DNA of 13,983 bases from Microcaldota archaeon (GTDB lineage Archaea; Micrarchaeota; Micrarchaeia; Micrarchaeales; Micrarchaeaceae), in the NCBI GenBank assembly GCA_021851535.1, contig JAJZDT010000158.1, forward strand, positions 1 to 13,983, written 5' to 3'. Within the stretch, counting starts at the first letter, position 1; each line of letters begins with the position of its first letter. This document shows, in pieces, positions 6,545 through 11,341 of the stretch. Both the position numbers and the translations under genes were made by a program. A model generated the notes under the pieces. The model was not told the origin of the DNA. It did not search any database and worked only from the letters and a program-made list of their open reading frames with translations.

Positions 6545-6578
6545 GGCTGATTTTGCGGTGGGGGGGTCAAAATCAGCC
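6545..6578. repeat. 11-bp perfect hairpin with seven-G loop
   Basis: GGCTGATTTTG (6545-6555) and CAAAATCAGCC (6568-6578) form a perfect 11-bp stem around a 12-base loop with seven consecutive G (6560-6566). No T-run follows, so it does not resemble a terminator in either direction. It is among the strongest single inverted repeats in the window. Confidence 0.8.
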
Positions 6579-6616
6579 TTAACGCCGCCATGTCCTACGA
6601 AGTAGCTGCAGCAGCC

Positions 6617-6667
6617 GTAGCCCGCCGTGCGACACACAAAGGTGTCTTAAAGGCGGGCGGAGGCTAC
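6617..6667. repeat. Compound stem: GTAGCC/GGCTAC, GCCCGCC/GGCGGGC, GACAC/GTGTC
   Basis: Three nested complementary segments: an outer GTAGCC (6617-6622) with GGCTAC (6662-6667), a G+C-rich GCCCGCC (6620-6626) with GGCGGGC (6652-6658), and an apical GACAC (6631-6635) with GTGTC (6642-6646). The outer and middle stems share bases, so they are partly alternative. A multi-part stem like this is more typical of structured RNA than of a simple operator. Confidence 0.65.
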
Positions 6668-6670
6668 TTA

Positions 6671-6812
6671 AGACCTCAACTAAAGAGGTCTACGCCCTTC
6701 TTTGATGGTTAGAAGTCCCTCGTGAAATTCGGGCTGGCTTCGACTTCTCGTCGAAGGCGTACTAAAGACCTTTTCGAGCTTAGGTCTTTAGTCGCTTGGA
6801 GGTCTTTAGTTG
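6671..6812. repeat. ACTAAAG / CTTTAGT repeat family with mutually exclusive pairings
   Basis: ACTAAAG occurs at 6679-6685 and 6761-6767, and its complement CTTTAGT at 6786-6792 and 6804-6810. AGGTCTTTAGT is an exact 11-base direct repeat (6782-6792 and 6800-6810); either copy could pair with ACTAAAGACCT (6761-6771). The loop of the 6671-6691 hairpin (CAACTAAAGA, 6677-6686) is exactly complementary to TCTTTAGTTG (6803-6812). The segments therefore allow at least two exclusive folds. Confidence 0.6.
6738..6756. repeat. Short hairpin CTTCGAC / GTCGAAG
   Basis: A perfect 7-bp stem with the 5-base loop TTCTC, lying between the two ACTAAAG-containing units. It is too short to call alone but forms part of the ordered hairpin array. 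Confidence 0.6.
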
Positions 6813-6816
6813 GAGA

Positions 6817-6961
6817 CTCTACATGGCGTCTCTACATGAAACGCTAAAATAATGATGCGCAGTAGTTCATCGACAAAAAACGATGTTTTTGGGCTGTCGT
6901 CGAGACTTTTCTCTACATGGATTGCCAAAGTCATGTAGAGGAATTTTGGCCATGTAAAGAG
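6817..6961. repeat. CTCTACATG repeats (iteron- or operator-like)
   Basis: The 9-mer CTCTACATG occurs at 6817-6825, 6830-6838 and 6911-6919, with its exact complement at 6932-6940 and a degenerate inverted copy (CATGTAAAGAG) at 6951-6961. The first two are 13 bases apart start to start; the last three lie 22-72 bases before the TATA box of the winged-helix operon. Spacing and orientation would suit binding sites for the winged-helix protein, or replication iterons. Confidence 0.6.
6871..6899. repeat. Interrupted hairpin CGACA AAAAAC / GTTTTT TGTCG
   Basis: CGACA (6871-6875) pairs with TGTCG (6895-6899), and the inner AAAAAC (6876-6881) pairs with GTTTTT (6885-6890) around GAT, leaving a GGGC bulge. 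It lies between the two groups of CTCTACATG repeats. Confidence 0.5.
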
Positions 6962-6982
6962 ACCTCCAAATGTGTAGAAAGG

Positions 6983-7017
6983 CTTATATATCTATTAGGG
7001 TATATACTTATTAGGTG
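6983..7017 (+). promoter_or_regulatory. TATA box and ribosome-binding site of the winged-helix/RelE-like operon
   Basis: GAAAGG followed by CTTATATA (6983-6990) is a good archaeal BRE/TATA match. A start of transcription near 7012 is expected. GGTG at 7014-7017 lies seven bases before ATG 7025. These signals decide the start of the winged-helix gene against the in-frame ATG at 6917, which would lie upstream of the promoter. Confidence 0.7.
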
Positions 7018-7024
7018 TTATATT

Positions 7025-7291
7025 ATGCAAATCCAAAAGGAAGTTGTCCATTACCCTACGCTTAAGACCATACTGGCTATAGAGGAGGTAGTGAAGAAGG
7101 CCAATAACCCCGTCAGCAGGAACCAGATATTGGCCAGATTGCAGACTGGTGTAATGCGCTCGACCCTGAACCTTGCGCTTAACTACATGGAAAAGCGTGG
7201 GATGGTGCTTGAGACTAAGAAAGGGTTTATTTGGACATTCAACCCTAGCAAGAAGCTGGAGAAGGCCGAACAAGAGGGCTTACCGATGTGA
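7025..7291 (+). CDS. Small winged-helix DNA-binding protein, probable antitoxin/regulator
   Basis: An 88-residue protein starting MQIQKEVVHYPTLK. Helix 1 (about 13-25, KTILAIEEVVKKA), a turn NNPVSRNQI, the next helix ILARL, a recognition-helix-like segment MRSTLNLALNYMEKRG (about 44-59), then a beta wing MVLETKKGFIWTF (60-72) and a short tail ending in KAEQEGLPM. This pattern is that of a winged helix-turn-helix, here inferred from sequence layout, not from a search. It is the first gene of a two-gene operon, and its stop codon TGA overlaps the ribosome-binding motif (GTGATG, 7288-7293) of the next gene. Placement before a RelE-like gene suggests an antitoxin or autorepressor that could bind the CTCTACATG repeats upstream. 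It belongs to the G+C-richer element. Confidence 0.75.
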   Translation: MQIQKEVVHYPTLKTILAIEEVVKKANNPVSRNQILARLQTGVMRSTLNLALNYMEKRGMVLETKKGFIWTFNPSKKLEKAEQEGLPM

Positions 7292-7298
7292 TGTTTTG

Positions 7299-7694
7299 GT
7301 GGAGAAACGCGTTTCAATAAAACTGTTAGGAGATGCAAAAGACGCTTACCTAGCGCTAAAGAAGAAAGTTGCGGAGGATGCAGCAAAAGGCATAACCGAC
7401 TCGTTTCACCAAACGCTCCTTAAGTCAATAGACAACAAGATAGCAATATTGAAGGTTGATTATGACTATGGAATCCACATACCAAAGAAGAATGTAGCTC
7501 AGAAGTACATCTCGCTCTATGAAGTTACGAACTTATGGAAGGTCAATCTCTCAGGAGCTTGGCGCATGATCTACACAATAAAGCAACCGCAGAGGGAGGA
7601 CACAGAAGTTGAGATACTCTCAATCTGGCTAGACGTGCTGGATATAATAGACCATGATGAATACGACAAAATCTTCGGCTACAGAAAAAGATAG
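7299..7694 (+). CDS. Probable RelE/ParE-superfamily toxin
   Basis: A 131-residue product from GTG 7299 (TTG 7296 is possible), with GTGATG just upstream overlapping the stop of the winged-helix gene. The frame is open further back, but that part lies within the preceding gene. The first ~50 residues are helical and basic (VSIKLLGDAKDAYLALKKKV, then SFHQTLLKSIDNKIAILK). The C-terminal half has the RelE-like beta-sheet core: YEVTNLWKVNLSGAWRMIYTI (74-94) and VEILSIWLDVLDIIDHDEYDKIFGY (104-128). Similar 'W-R-h-I-Y' and 'DHxxYDKxFGY' signatures mark many archaeal RelE-like mRNA interferases. Arg89, Tyr92, His119 and Tyr128 are candidate functional residues. Ribonuclease activity is inferred, not shown. 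Its stop lies 3 bases from the convergent integrase stop. Confidence 0.7.
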   Translation: MEKRVSIKLLGDAKDAYLALKKKVAEDAAKGITDSFHQTLLKSIDNKIAILKVDYDYGIHIPKKNVAQKYISLYEVTNLWKVNLSGAWRMIYTIKQPQREDTEVEILSIWLDVLDIIDHDEYDKIFGYRKR

Positions 7695-7697
7695 ACT

Positions 7698-8546
7698 TTA
7701 GGCATTTCTAGTCAATCTTGATTTCAGGCCAACTGCTTCACTCAGCCCGAATGTGCTGTCTATCTCCTTGTATAGCTCCTCTTTGCGTGTGGTAATGTAG
7801 GTCATTGTGGTGCTTGGATCGCTGTGCCTTGCGAACCTGCTTGTCAGAACCAGATTCCCGTTTGTCTGTTTGGCGAAACGGGTTATTGCGTAATGCCTAA
7901 GGCTATGCGTGGTCAGCCTATGGAGGTGCCTTACGCTCCTGTTAGGGTTGGTTTCGTCTGAGGTATCGTATACCTCGTCCAACTCCGCCAGTCGCACATA
8001 GTGCCTGAACCTGTTGCGCACGTAGTTTTGCTCTAAGAATGGTACCGACCGCTTGGTTCTCAGCTTATCCGCATAGAATAGGTATCCCTGCGCCTTCTCA
8101 ATCTCAGCCTTGTGCTTCGAGATGAAGGCTATGGTATCCTTGAACAGCGGCATCGGTATCAATAACGAGTCCATTACCCGAGCCTTCTCGGTCTTCAATG
8201 TAAGTTCCCTAGTTTCTAGGTCTATTGAGTTTATGTTTACCCTGACTGCCTCGCCTATTCTAAGCCCAAGCTGCGCCTGATAGATGAATAGGAGGCGGAA
8301 CTTGTCAGAGTCTATAACGTGAAGGAACCTTTGAAGCTGCATGTCGGAAAACGCCTTTGAGAGCGAGCCATATTTCGGCGTCTTCCTCTTTCCGGCAAAC
8401 CTCTTGGTTTGGATCTTGTGCAATACTGATTGCAACTGCTGTAACTGGTGCCATGAGACGCTCATTGACACCTGCTTGAGGTTGTCGGAAAACCTATTGA
8501 AATCTTCCCTTCTTGAAGATTTCCGTTTCGGATTTCCGAACCCCAC
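7698..8546 (-). CDS. Tyrosine recombinase/integrase of the element
   Basis: It catalyses site-specific integration and excision. The catalytic domain is complete. In the 282-residue numbering from GTG 8546: Arg96 in LGLRIGEAVRV, a beta-hairpin lysine in LTLKTEKARV (about 118-120), His214-Ser-Leu-Arg217-His in THSLRHYAITRFA, His241 in RFARHSDPSTTMTY, and the nucleophile Tyr250. By contrast, only some 60 residues precede the SLSKAFSDMQLQRFL region that usually opens the catalytic domain, so the N-terminal core-binding domain is short or incomplete. The frame remains open upstream across the whole tRNA-Leu gene to a TTG at 8654. Possible real starts are GTG 8546 and ATG 8465. In a circular form the 5' end would be joined to sequence from the other end of the element, so this may be the larger part of an integrase split by integration. 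Confidence 0.85.
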   Translation of the reverse strand: MGFGNPKRKSSRREDFNRFSDNLKQVSMSVSWHQLQQLQSVLHKIQTKRFAGKRKTPKYGSLSKAFSDMQLQRFLHVIDSDKFRLLFIYQAQLGLRIGEAVRVNINSIDLETRELTLKTEKARVMDSLLIPMPLFKDTIAFISKHKAEIEKAQGYLFYADKLRTKRSVPFLEQNYVRNRFRHYVRLAELDEVYDTSDETNPNRSVRHLHRLTTHSLRHYAITRFAKQTNGNLVLTSRFARHSDPSTTMTYITTRKEELYKEIDSTFGLSEAVGLKSRLTRNA

Positions 8547-8567
8547 TTTGACTTCGTAAATTTGAGA

Positions 8568-8652
8568 TGCAGGGAGAGAGATTTGAACTCTCGCAGCCCT
8601 AAGGCACAAGGTCCTAAGCCTTGCGCGATTGACCAGACTCCGCCATCCCTGC
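8568..8652 (-). tRNA. tRNA-Leu (anticodon UAG), integration site
   Basis: A class II tRNA of 85 bases. The acceptor GCAGGGA pairs with TCCCTGC, discriminator A at 8568. The D stem is GCG/CGC. The anticodon arm CAAGG / CCTTG holds loop CTTAGGA, so the anticodon is TAG, with G37 next to it, the Trm5 target. The long variable arm GCC TTAG GGC is typical of Leu. The T arm is GAGAG TTCAAAT CTCTC. CCA is not encoded and there is no intron. The integrase gene begins just downstream in the same direction, so this tRNA is the likely attachment site, still with a complete 3' half. Confidence 0.97.
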
Positions 8653-8683
8653 AAATATGTTATTATTTCTAATAGAGAAATGC

Positions 8684-8716
8684 TTTATAGCTTTTTATTC
8701 AAATAGAGTTATATTA
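8684..8716. promoter_or_regulatory. Divergent promoter region, tRNA-Leu / serS
   Basis: The 85-base gap 8653-8737 serves both. CTATAAAG on the minus strand (8684-8691) lies about 36 nt before the tRNA 5' end. TTATATTA on the plus strand (8709-8716) is centred about 25 nt before the serS ATG, which would give a leaderless or nearly leaderless mRNA. Confidence 0.45.
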
Positions 8717-8737
8717 TTAACTGAATATGGGATAGTT

Positions 8738-10042
8738 ATGATTACAACAAAATATGTAAGAGAACATATAGATATTATAAAAGAATCTTTAAAAAAAAGG
8801 CAGAGCCAATATCCTATAGACGAACTATTATCCTTGGATTTGGATTATAGAAAAATGCAAACGGAATTGCAGGAATTGCAGGCCAAAAGAAATAAGGCAA
8901 GTTTAGATATTTCAGTGATGAAAAAGACTGGTAAAAATACTGACACTGAAATAATTGCATTAAGAACATTAAAAGATAGAATAGAGAGCATTGAAGCTGA
9001 AATGCCAAGTTATAAGATTAGAATTGAGGAATTACTTTGGAATATGCCAAATGTATTGCACGAAACCGTTCCTTTTGGTGTGGATGATTCTGAGAATAAG
9101 GTCATTAAAACATATGGAACAAAAAAAGAACCATTAGACAATAGAACACATGAAGAAATATTGTTAAAAAATGGGCTTGTTGATTTGGAGCGTGCCGCAA
9201 AGATTGCAGGATCCAGATTTTATTATCTTAAAGGGGATTTAGTACTTTTAGAACAATCGCTCATAAGGTTTGCATTAGATATGCTTGAAAAACGTAATTT
9301 TACGATTATCCAACCACCATTTATGCTAAGAAAGGAGTTTTATAAAGGCGCAACAGCATTAGGAGATTTTGAGGATGCGTTATATAAAGTAGAAGACCCT
9401 AAGGAATTGGAGTCAAAAAAAGAGTTTGAAAAACTTGGAGATGAACTCTTTATGATATCCACATCTGAACACTCTATGGCTGCGATGTATTCAAACGAAC
9501 TGCTCGATGTTAAAAACCTCCCCATTAAGCTTGTAGGAGTAAGCCCATGCTTTAGAAGAGAAGCGGGATCCCATGGAAAAGATACTAAAGGTATATTTAG
9601 AGTGCATCACTTTTATAAAATAGAACAATTCGTATTTTCAAAAGTTGAGGAATCCTGGAAAATTTTCGATGAATTATTCAAAAATTCTGAGGATATATAC
9701 CAAAAACTTGAATTGCCATATCAGGTAGTAAATGTGTGCACAGGAGATATAGGTAGTGTGGCAGCTAAAAAATATGATATAGAAGGATATATGCCAAGAC
9801 AGCAAAAATATAGAGAATTAGTATCTTGTTCAAATTGCACAGATTGGCAGAGTTTAAGGCTTGATATAAAATATGATGAGAAAGGGGAGCGCAAATATGT
9901 ACATACACTAAATTCAACCGCAATTGCAACAGAAAGGACTATGGTTGCCATAATAGAGAATTATACTGATGAAAAAGGAATTATACATATACCAAAAGTA
10001 CTCATTCCTTATATGGGTAAAGAAACATTATCAAAAATATAG
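8738..10042 (+). CDS. serS: Seryl-tRNA synthetase
   Basis: It charges tRNA-Ser with serine. The 434-residue product is of the common (non-methanogenic) type: a long N-terminal coiled-coil arm (about 1-105; LKKRQSQYPIDELLSLD and LQELQAKRNKASLDI) that grips tRNA-Ser, then a class II catalytic core. Motif 1 is near FTIIQPPFMLRKE, the serine-binding region has ISTSEHSMAAMY (240-251), motif 2 is SPCFRREAGSHGKDTKGIFR (269-288), then VSCSNCTDWQSLRL and motif 3 in STAIATERTMVAIIENY (393-409). The frame is open from 8657, but the extra 27 residues are hydrophobic and unlike the family. ATG 8738 gives the usual N-terminus (MITTKYVREHIDIIKESL). It diverges from tRNA-Leu and is followed 48 nt later by aRF1. 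Confidence 0.97.
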   Translation: MITTKYVREHIDIIKESLKKRQSQYPIDELLSLDLDYRKMQTELQELQAKRNKASLDISVMKKTGKNTDTEIIALRTLKDRIESIEAEMPSYKIRIEELLWNMPNVLHETVPFGVDDSENKVIKTYGTKKEPLDNRTHEEILLKNGLVDLERAAKIAGSRFYYLKGDLVLLEQSLIRFALDMLEKRNFTIIQPPFMLRKEFYKGATALGDFEDALYKVEDPKELESKKEFEKLGDELFMISTSEHSMAAMYSNELLDVKNLPIKLVGVSPCFRREAGSHGKDTKGIFRVHHFYKIEQFVFSKVEESWKIFDELFKNSEDIYQKLELPYQVVNVCTGDIGSVAAKKYDIEGYMPRQQKYRELVSCSNCTDWQSLRLDIKYDEKGERKYVHTLNSTAIATERTMVAIIENYTDEKGIIHIPKVLIPYMGKETLSKI

Positions 10043-10055
10043 TAACATATAATAC

Positions 10056-10086
10056 TTTTATAATCTTAATATTACTTGTTTGTGAT
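10056..10086 (+). promoter_or_regulatory. TATA-like box and GTGAT motif before the aRF1 gene
   Basis: TTTTATAAT (10056-10064) is centred about 31 nt before ATG 10091, and GTGAT (10082-10086) is four bases before it. Together they favour this ATG over the in-frame TTG at 10076. serS and the release factor may still be partly co-transcribed. Confidence 0.45.
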
Positions 10087-10090
10087 TATA

Positions 10091-11293
10091 ATGAAACATG
10101 ATTATCAGACACGAAAGGAACTAAAAAGACTAGCTGAGATGCGAGGCTCTGGAACTGAATTAATAACTGTTTATGTTCCACATGATATGTCTATTGATGC
10201 ACAAATAGGAAAATTGCGAGATGAATACAACCAATCAGGAAATATAAAATCTAGTTCAACAAGACAGAATGTACAACGAGCAATAGATAAAATAATACAA
10301 TACTTAAAGACATTTAAAACAATACCTAATAATGGCATTGCAATTTTTTGCGGTAATATATCAAAAGAGCAGGCAAAACCACTTATTGAGCTTTTCTCTG
10401 TTGAACCCCCCGAACCATTAAAATCAAACATATATAGATGCGACTCCAGTTTTGTCGTTGAACCTATACAAAAAATGTTCGAAATGATGGATTTGTATTG
10501 CCTAGTTATTATGGATGGGAGAGATGCTACAATAGGTGTACTTCGTGGTTCGCATTTTTCTGTTGAAAAAAAACTGCGCTCATTTGCACATGCAAAAGTT
10601 AGAAAGGGAGGACAATCAGCTGCAAGATATGAGAGAGCAACATCTGAAAGCATAAATGATTATTATAAATCTGTAAGTGAAGGAGTAAATGAGGTTTATT
10701 TTAAATATAATTTTAAAATAAAAGGTCTACTTGTTGGAGGCCCTGGACCTATGAAGGAAAATTTTGTTAAAGCAAAACACCTAAATTACCAAGTAAAGGT
10801 TATTGGCATATTTGATACGGGATACGTCGACGAACATATGGGGGTGCATGAACTTTTAGAAAAGGCAAAATATATGCTTAGCGAAGAATCTGCCATGCAA
10901 GAACGTAAAATTGTTGAGAGATTTATGATTGAAATAGGGAATAAGGGAAATGCTGTTTACGGTTATGAAAATGTAAAACGCGTTCTTGAAAACAACAGCA
11001 TTGCGGTTCTTATAATAAGCGAGGATGTTGAATTTTATAGGTCGTTATATAGATGTAGCCTCTGTGGAAAAGAAGTAGAAAAAATAGAGGATGGTACTGC
11101 ACAATTAGATCTTACCCATGAATGTGGTGGTAAATTAGATTTACAAAAAAAATATGATGGAATTGAAGAATTGCTCAATATCGCAGAAAAAAATAACGTT
11201 GATACGATATTTATATCAAGCGATGGGCAGTATGGAAAACAACTATTGATGGGGTTCCATGGTATTGCAGCATTATTAAAATATAAAAGCTGA
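10091..11293 (+). CDS. prf1: Peptide chain release factor aRF1
   Basis: It recognises all three stop codons and triggers peptide release. The 400-residue protein has the three eRF1-type domains. Domain N has NIKS (51-54) and YRCDSSF (115-121, the YxCxxxF motif) for stop-codon reading. Domain M has the universal GGQ (173-175, RKGGQSAARYERA), whose Gln reaches the peptidyl-transferase centre. Domain C holds GLLVGGPGPMKENF and VIGIFDTGYVDEHMGVHELLE and a Cys-rich insert (RCSLCGKEVE then ECGGKLDL) before the final VDTIFISSDGQYGKQLL. Presence of intact GGQ and NIKS distinguishes it from Pelota. Family length is about 400-420, as here. The gene ends 48 bases from the convergent secreted-protein gene. 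Confidence 0.97.
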   Translation: MKHDYQTRKELKRLAEMRGSGTELITVYVPHDMSIDAQIGKLRDEYNQSGNIKSSSTRQNVQRAIDKIIQYLKTFKTIPNNGIAIFCGNISKEQAKPLIELFSVEPPEPLKSNIYRCDSSFVVEPIQKMFEMMDLYCLVIMDGRDATIGVLRGSHFSVEKKLRSFAHAKVRKGGQSAARYERATSESINDYYKSVSEGVNEVYFKYNFKIKGLLVGGPGPMKENFVKAKHLNYQVKVIGIFDTGYVDEHMGVHELLEKAKYMLSEESAMQERKIVERFMIEIGNKGNAVYGYENVKRVLENNSIAVLIISEDVEFYRSLYRCSLCGKEVEKIEDGTAQLDLTHECGGKLDLQKKYDGIEELLNIAEKNNVDTIFISSDGQYGKQLLMGFHGIAALLKYKS

Positions 11294-11341
11294 AAAATTT
11301 ATCTAAAATAAATGCCAATATAATTATATCATAATTTTAAC

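Larger units (their letters stand above)
6487..6961. other. Dense array of inverted and direct repeats; candidate structured RNA or replication/recombination site
   Basis: This stretch of about 475 bases has no convincing gene but at least nine perfect or near-perfect inverted repeats in series: TTAGTT/AACTAA (6487/6503), GCTAG/CTAGC (6527/6536), GGCTGATTTTG/CAAAATCAGCC (6545/6568), GCCCGCC/GGCGGGC (6620/6652), AGACCTC/GAGGTCT (6671/6685), CTTCGAC/GTCGAAG (6738/6750), ACTAAAGACCT/AGGTCTTTAGT (6761/6782), CGACA/TGTCG with an inner stem (6871/6895), and CTCTACATG/CATGTAGAG (6911/6932). Several arms recur and could pair in alternative ways. It sits between the element's left end and the winged-helix promoter. 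A structured RNA, an origin with hairpins and iterons, or arrayed recombinase/regulator sites are all possible. I cannot assign it to a known RNA family. Confidence 0.6.
6461..8568. mobile_element. Small integrated element at the 3' end of tRNA-Leu(UAG)
   Basis: About 2.1 kb of DNA markedly richer in G+C than both flanks, with a tyrosine recombinase beginning at the 3' end of a tRNA gene, the usual architecture of archaeal integrative elements. Cargo: a repeat-structured non-coding module (6487-6961), a winged-helix gene, a RelE-like gene and the integrase. The right boundary is set by the tRNA 3' end (8568). The left boundary is judged only from the shift in base composition near 6461. I found no direct repeat of the tRNA 3' end at the left, so the element may have lost an end, may use a very short core, or may extend differently. 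No replication protein is present, so it would depend on host or helper functions. Confidence 0.7.

Noticed and set aside
6590..6712. Plus-strand frame of 40 codons (MSYEVAAAAVARRATHKGVL...)
   Set aside because: There is no ribosome-binding motif or promoter, the length is not significant in G+C-richer DNA, and it overlaps strong hairpins. A small peptide cannot be excluded.
6461..6961. CRISPR array
   Set aside because: The repeats are short, of several kinds, and irregularly spaced, and no cas gene is present.
6917..7024. 36-residue N-terminal extension of the winged-helix protein from ATG 6917
   Set aside because: It would begin upstream of the TATA box at 6983 and overlaps the CTCTACATG hairpin. 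ATG 7025 has GGTG seven bases upstream.
8547..8654. Integrase start at TTG 8654
   Set aside because: Those codons are the tRNA-Leu gene read as protein; a stable RNA gene cannot also supply a plausible N-terminal domain here.
9721..9951. Open frame antisense to serS
   Set aside because: It lies opposite conserved class II synthetase motifs and has no start signals.
11320..11335. ATATAATTATAT palindrome between the convergent aRF1 and surface-protein genes
   Set aside because: It is made only of A and T in a very A+T-rich gap, and cannot be told from chance.
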